From: Bradyrhizobium sp. MOS002 | GTDB lineage: Bacteria; Pseudomonadota; Alphaproteobacteria; Rhizobiales; Xanthobacteraceae | Reading direction: 5' to 3' | NCBI RefSeq assembly: GCF_003020115.1 | Contig: NZ_PYFX01000004.1 | Span: forward strand, 310,001 to 374,000 | Length of the DNA: 64,000 nucleotides | Part shown: one piece after another, positions 34,022 through 41,592 of the stretch | How positions within the stretch are numbered: the first letter of the stretch is position 1 | Layout of the letters: each line of letters begins with the position of its first letter | Translations under genes and position numbers: made by a program | The notes under the pieces: model-generated | Seen by the model: the letters and a program-made list of their open reading frames with translations, nothing else | What the model was told of the DNA's origin: nothing | Database searches by the model: none

Positions 34022-34037
34022 TCTGACTGTAGTCAGA
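34022..34037. promoter_or_regulatory. Inverted-repeat operator candidate for the MarR/GNAT gene
   Basis: TCTGACT (34022-34028) and AGTCAGA (34031-34037) are exact inverse complements around GT. The site lies 5-20 bases before the MarR/GNAT start codon, where a bound MarR dimer would block expression. It is AT-rich on the upstream side (ATATATT), fitting a promoter -10 region. Confidence 0.55.
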
Positions 34038-34069
34038 TATATTGGCTCGGTCAATCGGTGCAAACTGCA

Positions 34070-34270
34070 TCATTTCACCAACGTCAGCAGCGGCTTGTCC
34101 TTGGCGACGATATAGGTCGCAAGCTCGCTCGCGGCGTCCCGGCCGACGTTCCTGGCCGCATGCACCGTTCCGGCCGGGATGAACAGCACGTCACCGGCCT
34201 TCAGCGTCACCGGCGGCTTGCCCTCGACGTCGTATTCGATGGCCAGGCTCGCGGAGGAGAAGTCCTGAAC
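34070..34270 (-). pseudogene. C-terminal remnant of a cupin-domain protein
   Basis: Reading the minus strand back from the stop at 34070-34072 gives ...SLAIEYDVEGKPPVTLKAGD then VLFIPAGTVHAARNVGRDAA and ELATYIVAKDKPLLTLVK. This is the second half of a typical cupin with GDVLFIPAGTVHAA as motif 2. The first cupin motif and the start codon are absent; upstream the frame runs directly into the end of the YjbR-like gene. It is most likely what remains after a deletion. Confidence 0.65.
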
Positions 34271-34294
34271 CGCGGCGCGCGGTCGCCCTGCGCT

Positions 34295-34648
34295 TCAGTC
34301 CAGGCCCAGCGCCTTGCGGGACTTCCGCGTGAGTTTCGCCACGATCAGCGCGTGCGCCTGCGCGAGATAGGTGGTGAGCTCGGCGTCTGACAGTGCGCTG
34401 TTGCCGACGAGCTGCACCCATTTGGCGCGCGCCAGATACGGCGCCGGCCGCGCAAGGCCGTGCTCGATCAGCATTGCATAGGCCATGTTCGAGACCTTGA
34501 ACATGTAGCCGCCGGAGCCCGCCGCAAAGCCGCCGCCGAGTGCGAACATCTTGCCGCCGACCTTGAACACGGAGGTTCCCTCCCACTGCACCACCTTGGT
34601 GACGGCGGGCAGGCGCAGGCAGCGGGTTTCGAAGGCTTTGGGAGTCAT
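34295..34648 (-). CDS. MmcQ/YjbR family protein
   Basis: The 117-residue protein begins MTPKAFETRCLRLPAVTKVV, followed by FKVGGKMFALGGG and the C-terminal PAPYLARAKWVQLVG and LTTYLAQAHALIVAKLTRKSR. These are the features of the CyaY-like-fold MmcQ/YjbR family, small proteins proposed to bind DNA but without assigned function. It is followed within 25 bp by a truncated cupin on the same strand. The deletion that removed the cupin start may also have brought the two together. Confidence 0.88.
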   Translation of the reverse strand: MTPKAFETRCLRLPAVTKVVQWEGTSVFKVGGKMFALGGGFAAGSGGYMFKVSNMAYAMLIEHGLARPAPYLARAKWVQLVGNSALSDAELTTYLAQAHALIVAKLTRKSRKALGLD

Positions 34649-34696
34649 CGCCCAAGCGATAGCACGGCGCGCGCGGCTTGCAACGGAGCACGAACC

Positions 34697-34776
34697 TGTA
34701 GCCCGGGTGAGCGAAGCGATACCCGGGCCAGCTTGTAGTGGGAATCCCGGATGTCGCTTCGCTCATCCAGGCTACA
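34697..34776. repeat. Inverted repeat, family E (TGTAGCCCGGGTGAGCGAAG type)
   Basis: TGTAGCC...GGTGAGCGAAGCGATACCCGG and its approximate inverse, ending GCTCATCCAGGCTACA, frame an 80-bp element. It is the first of three repeats that fill the 570-bp gap between the YjbR-like gene and the acetolactate synthase gene. Confidence 0.7.
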
Positions 34777-34846
34777 AGACTTTGTGTTGCCCGTCGGGCA
34801 AAACATCCAAATGGTCGGTCAACGCACGCCGCCGAAAATATTGCTC

Positions 34847-34926
34847 CGTCATTGCGAGCGCAGCGAAGCAATCCAGAGTCTTTCCGCGGGGGCAGTCTGG
34901 ATTGCTTCGCTGCGCTCGCAATGACG
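34847..34926. repeat. Long inverted repeat, family A (31-bp arms)
   Basis: The arms 34847-34877 and 34896-34926 are identical to those at 2733-2813 and perfectly complementary, with an 18-base loop of unrelated sequence. This is the best-preserved second copy of the family in the window. Confidence 0.9.
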
Positions 34927-34958
34927 ATGTTGAACCAGATGTGCGCCAAAACTCCTGT

Positions 34959-35096
34959 CTCGTGCCCCGGACGCAGCGCAGCGCCTCTTCGCGGTGCGCT
35001 GCAGAGCCGGGGCCCATGCAACAGCGAGTGCGCGGCCTGCTGGGTCCCGGCTCTGCGCAGCAGCGCAAGTACGCTGCAGCGCGTCCGGGACACGAG
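34959..35096. repeat. Long inverted repeat, family F
   Basis: CTCGTGCCCCGGACGCAGCG on the left and its near inverse, ending GCGCGTCCGGGACACGAG, bound a 138-bp element. Inside are inverted GAGCCGGG and CCCGGCTC units. With families E and A it makes up most of the 570-bp non-coding gap; I see nothing else there except the acetolactate synthase upstream signals at its right end. Confidence 0.75.
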
Positions 35097-35218
35097 AGGG
35101 AGGAGTGCCCATTCCGTCGTTGCGAGCGCCTCTTTGTGAGTTGTGCCCGCGCCGTGGACCGTTACCATGCGCCGGCTGCCGTGGAACACGGGAGCCGACA
35201 TTGTGACCGGGAGGCGAC

Positions 35219-36877
35219 ATGAGTGGGCAGGAACGCAAAGCCAAAGGATCGGACCTGTTTGTCGCGGCGCTGGAGAACGAAGGTGTCGATCGCATCTTCG
35301 GCGTGCCAGGCGAGGAGAATCTCGATCTGGTGGAATCGCTCCGCACCTCCAAAATCGAACTGATCCTGACCCGCCACGAGCAGGCCGCCGCCTTCATGGC
35401 CGCGACGCACGGGCGGCTGACCGGCAAGCCCGGAGTTTGTCTTTCGACGCTCGGCCCGGGCGCGCTCAATCTGTCGACGGGCGCGGCATATGCGCATCTT
35501 GGCGCGATGCCGATGATCTTGATCACCGGCCAGAAGCCGATCATGAGCAGCCGGCAGGCGCGTTTCCAGATCGTCGATGTGGTCGCCACCATGAAGCCGC
35601 TGACGAAACTGTCGCGGCAGATCATCAGCGCCTCCAGCATCCCGACCGTGGTCCGCGACGCGTTTCGCGTGGCGATGGAGGAGCGGCCGGGGCCGGTGCA
35701 TCTCGAACTGCCCGAGGACATCGCGGGCGATGAAGTGCCTGATGTCCCGGTGATCCCGGTTCATCCGATCGAGATCCCGGTCGCCCATCGCGCCGCGCTC
35801 GACCGTGCCGCCGAGATGATTTTGGCCGCGAAGCACCCGCTGGTGATGATGGGCGCTGCGACCAGCCGGCCGCGCGCGACCCACGGCATCGCGAGCTTCG
35901 TGCGGCGGACCGGCATTCCGTTCTTCACCACGCAGATGGGGAAGGGCACGGTGCCCGGCGGCACCAATCTCTACATGGGCACCGCCGCGCTGTCCGAGCG
36001 CGACTACGTTCATGACGCGATCGACGCCGCCGACCTGATCGTCGCGATCGGCCATGATCCGATCGAGAAGCCGCCCTTCATCATGGGGCCGTCGGGCCCG
36101 AAGGTGATTCACGTCAGCTACACGCCGGCCAGCGTCGAGCTGGTCTATTTTCCCGATGCGGAAGTCGTCGGCGACGTCGGCCCGAGCCTGGAACTGCTCG
36201 CCGACCGGCTCGAAGGCAAGTTGCCGCAAGCCGCCGCGCTGCTGCCGCTGCGCGAAAGGATTCTCTCGCATATCGCCGACCGCGCCACCGAAGCGCGTTG
36301 GCCGCCGACGCCGCAACGCATCGTGCACGACATCCGGCAGGTCATTCCGGAAAACGGCATCGTCGCGCTCGACAACGGCATGTACAAGATCTGGTTCGCG
36401 CGCAACTACCGCACCCGCGTCGCCAACACGCTGTTGCTCGACAATGCGCTGGCGACGATGGGCGCCGGCCTGCCGTCGGCGATGATGGCCGCGATGCTCT
36501 ATCCGGAGCGCCGCGTGCTCGCGGTCGCCGGCGACGGCGGCTTCATGATGAACAGCCAGGAGATGGAGACCGCCGTCCGCCTCAAGCTCAATCTGGTCGT
36601 GCTGGTGCTTGAGGACAACGCCTACGGCATGATCCGCTGGAAGCAGGCCGTCGATCACTTCGCCGATTTCGGTATGACCTTTGGCAATCCCGATTTCGTC
36701 CTGTACGCGAAGGCCTATGGGGCGAAGGGACATCGGATCGAGAGCATCGACAGTTTTGGCCCGACGCTGGATGCCGCCTTCCAGGAGGGCGGCGTGCATC
36801 TGGTCGTGATTCCGATCGATTATTCGGAGAATGTGCGAGTGCTCGTGGAGGAGCTGCGAGCGCGGGAGAAGGCGTGA
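35219..36877 (+). CDS. Acetolactate synthase large subunit (catabolic, AlsS-like)
   Basis: The 552-residue ThDP enzyme has the N-terminal Pyr domain with the catalytic Glu (RHEQAAAFMAATHGRLTGKPG), a central domain, and the ThDP/Mg motif GDGGFMMNSQEMETAVRLKL ending in the Asn of EDNAYGM. It condenses two pyruvates to acetolactate. No ilvN-like regulatory subunit gene is near, and the sequence style (GKPGVCLSTLGPGALNLSTG, GMIRWKQ) fits the FAD-independent catabolic branch or a related decarboxylase rather than the biosynthetic IlvB. The exact substrate therefore needs caution. GGAGG before ATG 35219. The gene stands alone. Confidence 0.85.
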   Translation: MSGQERKAKGSDLFVAALENEGVDRIFGVPGEENLDLVESLRTSKIELILTRHEQAAAFMAATHGRLTGKPGVCLSTLGPGALNLSTGAAYAHLGAMPMILITGQKPIMSSRQARFQIVDVVATMKPLTKLSRQIISASSIPTVVRDAFRVAMEERPGPVHLELPEDIAGDEVPDVPVIPVHPIEIPVAHRAALDRAAEMILAAKHPLVMMGAATSRPRATHGIASFVRRTGIPFFTTQMGKGTVPGGTNLYMGTAALSERDYVHDAIDAADLIVAIGHDPIEKPPFIMGPSGPKVIHVSYTPASVELVYFPDAEVVGDVGPSLELLADRLEGKLPQAAALLPLRERILSHIADRATEARWPPTPQRIVHDIRQVIPENGIVALDNGMYKIWFARNYRTRVANTLLLDNALATMGAGLPSAMMAAMLYPERRVLAVAGDGGFMMNSQEMETAVRLKLNLVVLVLEDNAYGMIRWKQAVDHFADFGMTFGNPDFVLYAKAYGAKGHRIESIDSFGPTLDAAFQEGGVHLVVIPIDYSENVRVLVEELRAREKA

Positions 36878-36902
36878 GTCTGTGCGATGCGGTTGCCTCC
36901 GT

Positions 36903-36988
36903 CGTCATTGCGAGCGAATCGAAGCAATCCAGGCTTTCTCCGCGGAGGCGGTCTGGATTGCTTCGTCGCTTTGCTCCTCGCAATGACG
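36903..36988. repeat. Degenerate inverted repeat, family A
   Basis: The left arm CGTCATTGCGAGCGAATCGA and the right arm ending CTCGCAATGACG are recognisably those of the elements at 2733 and 34847. They carry substitutions and an expansion (CGTCGCTTTGCTC), so this is an older copy. It lies between the acetolactate synthase and Lin0512 genes. Confidence 0.8.
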
Positions 36989-37059
36989 GAGTATGCCGAC
37001 CGGCCTGAATACGATAACAAGTTGCCTCGACATCATCCAATCAGTCACAGGAATAAGAC

Positions 37060-37407
37060 ATGGCTCGCGTTCGCTGTATCACCGAGATGGGCATGGGCGT
37101 CGACGTCCATGGCCGGGACGCCACCAAGGCGGCGAAGCGTGCCGTGTCTGATGCCATCAGGCATTCGAGCCTCGGCTTCTTCCGGATGATCGACAAGACG
37201 GCGAATGACATGTTCGTGGACGTCACGATCGCGGTGCCGAATCCCGAAGCCGTCGACAAGGACGCGGTCGCGAAGGAACTGCCTTACGGCACTGTCACCG
37301 TCAACGCGGTGAAGGGCGGGCTGGAGATTCCCTCGGCCCCGGAACAGGGCAACGACCCCATCCTCATCGCCAATGCCGCCGTCATCGTCAGCTTCGACAA
37401 GGACTAG
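37060..37407 (+). CDS. Lin0512 family protein
   Basis: The 115-residue protein begins MARVRCITEMGMGVDVHGRD, then ATKAAKRAVSDAIRHSSLGF and NDMFVDVTIAVPNPEAVD. This is the conserved core of the Lin0512 family, ring-forming proteins structurally related to cyanuric acid hydrolase/ring-opening amidohydrolases but smaller and of unknown function. Length is as expected. A GNAT gene starts 4 bp after the stop, so the two are co-transcribed. Confidence 0.9.
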   Translation: MARVRCITEMGMGVDVHGRDATKAAKRAVSDAIRHSSLGFFRMIDKTANDMFVDVTIAVPNPEAVDKDAVAKELPYGTVTVNAVKGGLEIPSAPEQGNDPILIANAAVIVSFDKD

Positions 37408-37411
37408 GCCG

Positions 37412-38104
37412 GTGTCCAACGGTGACGTGACGCTGCTGGATCGCCCGATCTGGAGCGCGCTGACCACCAGCCACAAACATCTGGCCGAGGGTGGCCCGCA
37501 AGCGTTGCGCTATCCGGTGGACGTGACGCCCTTTGCCGACATGGTCGACATGTCGGAGGCGAGCTTTGCCGCGCTCCGTGATCTCCTGTCGGGCTCGCAG
37601 GTCGCCGCGCTGTTCACACCGGAGGCCGTCGACGTTCCCGCTGGATTCAAAGTTGTGCTCGCCGGACCCTGCGAGCAGATGATCGGCTCTCCGGCCGCCA
37701 GTCCGCTTCGCGATGCCGAGATCGTGCGGCTGGGTGCGGCCGACGTTCCCGCCATGATGGCGCTGACGGAGTTGACGAAGCCCGGTCCATTCGCGCGGCG
37801 CACGCACGAACTCGGAACGTTCCTCGGCATCCGCGCCGGCGGCGAATTGGTCGCGATGGCCGGCGAGCGTATGAAGCCCGGCAATTTCGTCGAGATGACG
37901 GCCGTCTGCGTCCACCCCGACCATCGCGGGCGGGGCTACGCACAGGCGCTGCTGGCGGCGGTCGCGCGCCAGATCGAGGCGCGCGGCGAAATGCCGTTCC
38001 TGCACGTGTTCTCGAGCAACTCATCCGCCATCGCGCTGTACCAGCGGCAGGGGATGTCGGTTCGGCGCCGCCTGCACGTCACTGCGTTCATGAAGCAGGA
38101 ATGA
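37412..38104 (+). CDS. GNAT family N-acetyltransferase (FR47-like)
   Basis: The 230-residue protein has a C-terminal GNAT domain with FVEMTAVCVHPDHRGRGYAQALLAAVARQIEARGEMPFLHVFSSNSSAIALYQRQGM, including the acetyl-CoA pyrophosphate loop RGRGYA and the YxRxGF-like end. The N-terminal ~110 residues are a second, degenerate acetyltransferase-like half, as in FR47-type proteins. I chose GTG 37412, four bases after the Lin0512 stop. The acceptor substrate is unknown. Confidence 0.88.
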   Translation: MSNGDVTLLDRPIWSALTTSHKHLAEGGPQALRYPVDVTPFADMVDMSEASFAALRDLLSGSQVAALFTPEAVDVPAGFKVVLAGPCEQMIGSPAASPLRDAEIVRLGAADVPAMMALTELTKPGPFARRTHELGTFLGIRAGGELVAMAGERMKPGNFVEMTAVCVHPDHRGRGYAQALLAAVARQIEARGEMPFLHVFSSNSSAIALYQRQGMSVRRRLHVTAFMKQE

Positions 38105-38179
38105 GCTGCACCGTCCGGTCAGGCTTCATATCCGGCGAATTCACGCTATATCGGTCCCAACCATCATTGGGGGAAGCAC

Positions 38180-39364
38180 ATGGACGCCAGAACACCTGAT
38201 TTTTCCGCCACGCGGACGGCGATGCAGCGTTACGTCGATCAGGAGATCATTCCTGGCGCATCCTGGGCGGTGCTGCGTGGCCGCGAGGTCGTCGACCAGC
38301 AATGCGTCGGCTTCGCCGATCGCGAGGCGAAGACGGCGCTCCAGCCCGACCACATTTTTCGCGCGTTTTCCAACACCAAGATCTTCGTCACCTGCGCGGT
38401 CATGCTGCTCGTCGAGGAGGGCCGCATCGGGCTCGATGACGTTGTCGAGAAATTCCTGCCGCAACTCGGCAATCGCAAGGTTCTGAAGCCGGGCGCTTTG
38501 AGCCTTGCCGACGTCGAGCCGGCAAAGAGCCCGATCACGATCCGGCAGCTTCTGACCCATACGGCCGGCCTCAGCTACGGCATCTTCGATCCCGGCTCGG
38601 TGCTGTTCAAAGGCTATAACGAGGCGAGCATCCTCAATCCGCTCACGCCGCTGACCGACATGATCGACAGGCTCGCCGATCTGCCGCTGTCCTATCATCC
38701 CGGCTCGTCCTGGGAATATTCGGTTGCGACCGACGTGCTCGGGCGTGTCGTGGAGGTCGTGTCCGGCAAACCGCTCGACGCCGTGCTCAAGGAGCGCATC
38801 TTCGAGCCGCTCGGCATGACCGACACCGGCTTCCACGTGCCGGACGCGCAGCAGGGCAGGCTGGTCGCGCTGTACAATGGTGCCGACGTGCTGGACCCGA
38901 TGAAGCCCGGCCTCACCCGGGCCGACCATCTGCCTTATCCGCAGGCCTATCGGCGGGCGCTACCGCGGCTGTCGGGCGGTGGCGGTCTGGTCTCAACCTT
39001 GCCCGACATGCTCGCTCTGATACGCGCGCTGCTGCCCGGCTCGGATACGCTGCTGAAGCCGGAGACGCTGCGGCAGATGATGACGAACCAGTTGCCCGCC
39101 GGCCAGACCATCCGCTTCGCCAATCTCGGCCCGATCCCCGGCAAGGGCTTTGGCCTCGGCGGCGCCGTCACCTTCGCGCCGATGCCGTTCGATCCCCCGA
39201 ATTCGACCGGCGAATTCCAGTGGGGCGGCCTTGCCGGCACCCATTGGTGGATCTGCCCGCAGGCCGATACCGCCGGGGTGCTGATGACGCAGCGCTACAT
39301 GGGCTTCTGGAATCCGTTCTTCTTCGAATTCAAGCGTCTGGCCTATCAGGCCGTCGGAGGCTGA
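38180..39364 (+). CDS. Serine hydrolase (class C beta-lactamase-like)
   Basis: The 394-residue protein has the SxxK motif SNTK (Ser64, Lys67) and WEYSVATDVLGRVVEVVSGKPLDAVL (Tyr motif). GGGLVSTLPDMLALIRALLPG and GGLAGTHWWICP (the third motif, HxG-like region) follow. No signal peptide, so probably cytoplasmic esterase or peptidase rather than a secreted beta-lactamase. AlphaFold-like fold family as for EstB. Substrate unknown. It is separate from the neighbouring GNAT gene by 75 bp. Confidence 0.9.
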   Translation: MDARTPDFSATRTAMQRYVDQEIIPGASWAVLRGREVVDQQCVGFADREAKTALQPDHIFRAFSNTKIFVTCAVMLLVEEGRIGLDDVVEKFLPQLGNRKVLKPGALSLADVEPAKSPITIRQLLTHTAGLSYGIFDPGSVLFKGYNEASILNPLTPLTDMIDRLADLPLSYHPGSSWEYSVATDVLGRVVEVVSGKPLDAVLKERIFEPLGMTDTGFHVPDAQQGRLVALYNGADVLDPMKPGLTRADHLPYPQAYRRALPRLSGGGGLVSTLPDMLALIRALLPGSDTLLKPETLRQMMTNQLPAGQTIRFANLGPIPGKGFGLGGAVTFAPMPFDPPNSTGEFQWGGLAGTHWWICPQADTAGVLMTQRYMGFWNPFFFEFKRLAYQAVGG

Positions 39365-39462
39365 TCGCGAAAGAAATTGCACGTTCCCGCGAATCCTTTT
39401 GGGTCGTCGCGTCCTCTCTTGACGGTCGAAGCATTTTGCTTCGGCTTATGTCGGAGGATGTG

Positions 39463-39672
39463 ATGGCATTTTACAGGAAGAACATCGGGGGCCTGCATCA
39501 GGCGGTGCGGATCGCCTTGGGCGTCGCGGTGGCCGTCGCGGCATTCGTGTATCTTACCGGCACTGCGGCGTGGCTGGTTGCGCTCGGCGGCGCCGGCTTC
39601 GCGCTGACCGGCCTCGTGGGCTATTGTCCGATGTGCGCGATGGCCGGCATCGGAAGGGGAGGCGTGTCGTGA
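39463..39672 (+). CDS. DUF2892 (YgaP-type) membrane protein
   Basis: The 69-residue protein begins MAFYRKNIGGLHQAVRIALG and has two hydrophobic helices (VAVAVAAFVYL and WLVALGGAGFALTGLVGYCP) with a YCPMCAMAG motif after the second. This is the DUF2892 or inner-membrane YgaP-like pattern, in which the Cys pair may be redox-active. GGAGG at 39453-39457 precedes ATG 39463. Its stop overlaps the GTG of the sigma-factor gene (GTGA), so the two are coupled. Being a membrane protein encoded with a sigma factor, it is a candidate for its control, but that is inference. Confidence 0.85.
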   Translation: MAFYRKNIGGLHQAVRIALGVAVAVAAFVYLTGTAAWLVALGGAGFALTGLVGYCPMCAMAGIGRGGVS

Positions 39673-40190
39673 GCGCCACTGTGATCTCGCCGGACCTGTT
39701 CGAGGCCGCGCGCCTCGGCGATCCCCAGGCGATCGCGTCTCTGCTCGAGACGGCGCAGCCGAACATCCGCCGCTATGCCCGCGCCACCTGTCGCAGCTCC
39801 GCGGATGCCGAGGATGCGGCGCAGGAGGCGCTGTGGATCCTGTTTCGCCATGTCGGCACGATCCGCTCGTGGCTGGCGTTTTCGGCCTGGCTGTTCAGCG
39901 TGGTCCGCCGCGAATGCCTGCGGCTCGCCCGCAAGGCAGGCCTCGCGACGGCGATCGACGACGGAGAGGCGGAGGCGCTGCTGCTGTCGCGTCCTGAAGC
40001 CGATTTGCGGATCGACGTCGCGGCGGCCTTCGAGGCGTTGCCGCCGCACTATCGCGACGTCGCGCTGATGCGCGACGTCAAGGAAATGACCATCGACGAA
40101 ATCGCCGACGCACTCGGCGCGACCCGGCAGGCCGTGAAAGCACGCTTGCATCGCGCCCGCGCCTTGCTGCGCGAATATTTGACGAGATGA
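39669..40190 (+). CDS. ECF-type sigma-70 factor
   Basis: The 173-residue protein has region 2 (ARATCRSSADAEDAAQEALWILFRHVGTIRSWLAFSAWLFSVVRRECLR) and region 4 (EALPPHYRDVALMRDVKEMTIDEIADALGATRQAVKARLHRARALLREYL). This is the two-domain ECF layout without C-terminal extension. It starts at GTG 39669 overlapping the DUF2892 stop, and an AhpD-like gene follows after 3 bp. No recognisable anti-sigma factor (ChrR, FecR, zinc-finger or NepR type) is encoded next to it. Its promoter targets are unknown. Confidence 0.92.
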   Translation: MSATVISPDLFEAARLGDPQAIASLLETAQPNIRRYARATCRSSADAEDAAQEALWILFRHVGTIRSWLAFSAWLFSVVRRECLRLARKAGLATAIDDGEAEALLLSRPEADLRIDVAAAFEALPPHYRDVALMRDVKEMTIDEIADALGATRQAVKARLHRARALLREYLTR

Positions 40191-40193
40191 GCC

Positions 40194-40541
40194 ATGACCG
40201 ATTATCAAAGCCCTGACGATCTGAAATCCATCTCGGCCTTCGTGGCGCTCGCGCCGGTCGAGGCCAACGCGTTCCTTGCGTTCAACCACGCGGTCGAGCG
40301 CAAGGACGGATTGATTCCGCCAAAATATCGCGAGCTGATCTCGCTCGCGGTCGCGCTCACCACGCAATGCGCCTATTGCCTTGATGTGCACACGGCGCAA
40401 GCGGCGAAGGCCGGCGTAACGCGCGATGAAATCGCGGAAGCCGCGTTGATTGCGGCGGCGGTTCGCGCCGGCGGCACGCTCGGCCACGCGTTGTTGGCGC
40501 AGCGCCTGTTCGAGCGACACCGGCGCGAGGAACCGGGATAA
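40194..40541 (+). CDS. AhpD-like carboxymuconolactone decarboxylase family protein
   Basis: The 115-residue protein has the AhpD/CMD helical core with a redox pair CAYCLDVHT (CxxC with the following His), KYRELISLAVALTTQ before it and AGVTRDEIAEAALIAAAVRAGGTLGHA after it. This pattern is that of peroxidase-type AhpD proteins, which reduce hydroperoxides via lipoyl or thiol partners. It is the third gene of the DUF2892-sigma-AhpD operon, suggesting an oxidative or electrophile response. Confidence 0.92.
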   Translation: MTDYQSPDDLKSISAFVALAPVEANAFLAFNHAVERKDGLIPPKYRELISLAVALTTQCAYCLDVHTAQAAKAGVTRDEIAEAALIAAAVRAGGTLGHALLAQRLFERHRREEPG

Positions 40542-40575
40542 ATGAGCGGGCGGATGTCCGTCGGGGATCAGGAAC

Positions 40576-41241
40576 TTGCCAAACTATCTCGGCCTCGATG
40601 GATTCCGCTTCGGCTGGGTCGCCGCCTGGATCGACCATCGCGGCGATCACGGCTTTGATTATTCGCCCGGTCTCACGCGGCTGCTCGCGCTACCGCATGC
40701 CCGGGCAATGATCGACATGCCGGTCGGCCTGAAGCCGAGCGGATATCGCATCTGCGATTTGCGCGCACGCGAGCTGATTGGTCCCGCCGTGTTTCTCGGC
40801 GCGCGCCGCGACCTCTGGACATTTGCCGACATGGCGGCAGCTAACCGTCACTACTGGGAGCGTGAGGGTAAGGGCAGGGGCGTGTCGGCGCAGCTCTGGA
40901 ACATCAGGGACAAGATCAGGGACGTCGACGAGATCATGACGCCGACTCGGCAGGCGACGATTGGTGAAGCGCATCCGGAACTGATCTTCTGGAATTTGGC
41001 TGGGCGGGCCCGGCTTGCTAAGAAGACATCGGCGGAGGGCCGCGAGCAACGCATCGCACTCCTGCAGCAGCGCGGCTTCGCGCGCTTGCCGAAATGGCTG
41101 ACTCAACGACATGGCACCGGCATCGGTCGTGACGACCTCATCGATGCCTGTGCCTGCGCGGTCGCGGCACGCGACAGCACGCAGCGGTTCGGCGGGGAGG
41201 AGACCGACCCGCGGGGCTTGCGGATGGAGATCAATTATTGA
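40576..41241 (+). CDS. DUF429 family protein
   Basis: The 221-residue protein (TTG start at 40576, GGA about five bases before it) reads LGLDGFRFGWVAAWID, IDMPVGLKPSGYRICDLRARELIGPAVF, then QLWNIRDKIRDVDEIM and GEAHPELIFWNLAGRARLA, ending DDLIDACACAVAARDS. These are the motifs of DUF429, an RNase H-like fold with acidic residues (Asp8, Asp43, Asp in DDLIDA) that could bind metal. It may be a nuclease, but no family member has an assigned role. It follows the AhpD-like gene by 34 bp on the same strand. Confidence 0.85.
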   Translation: MPNYLGLDGFRFGWVAAWIDHRGDHGFDYSPGLTRLLALPHARAMIDMPVGLKPSGYRICDLRARELIGPAVFLGARRDLWTFADMAAANRHYWEREGKGRGVSAQLWNIRDKIRDVDEIMTPTRQATIGEAHPELIFWNLAGRARLAKKTSAEGREQRIALLQQRGFARLPKWLTQRHGTGIGRDDLIDACACAVAARDSTQRFGGEETDPRGLRMEINY

Positions 41242-41355
41242 GGCCGTCGGGGTGCGAGTGACCGGGAAAAAGCTGCAATTTATTTGAAGCTTGCAGGAAC
41301 AGACGACGGCCGGCCCGCGTTCCCTGTGCGAACCGAACACGGAGAAGCTCGTCCG

Positions 41356-41499
41356 ATGAGGGATGCCAGTCAGTTCGCGACCGCGATGCTTGCGCTCGTC
41401 TTCACCGGAGCACTGCTCGTCACCGGCCAGCTCTTCATCGAGCAACGCGCACAGCGCGATGTGATGCACGCCACCAACCATTTGCTGCGGCCGTTGTGA
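41356..41499 (+). CDS. Small single-helix membrane protein (tentative)
   Basis: A 47-residue frame, MRDASQFATAMLALVFTGAL then LVTGQLFIEQRAQRDVMHAT, has one membrane segment and a basic tail. GGAGAAG lies about ten bases before ATG 41356. I recognise no family, and it is short; the frame could be fortuitous. Confidence 0.35.
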   Translation: MRDASQFATAMLALVFTGALLVTGQLFIEQRAQRDVMHATNHLLRPL

Positions 41500-41592
41500 C
41501 CTGTGCGGGAAAATGATCTGACCACTCGACCTTGCGTCGTTCGTCCGCTCGCCTAGACTGGGCGCCATCTCATGAACGAAGCCGGGGTCCTG

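Noticed and set aside
35162..36799. 545-residue minus-strand open frame inside the acetolactate synthase gene
   Set aside because: Composition is His/Arg/Asp-rich with no recognisable domain, and the plus-strand protein has complete ThDP-enzyme motifs.
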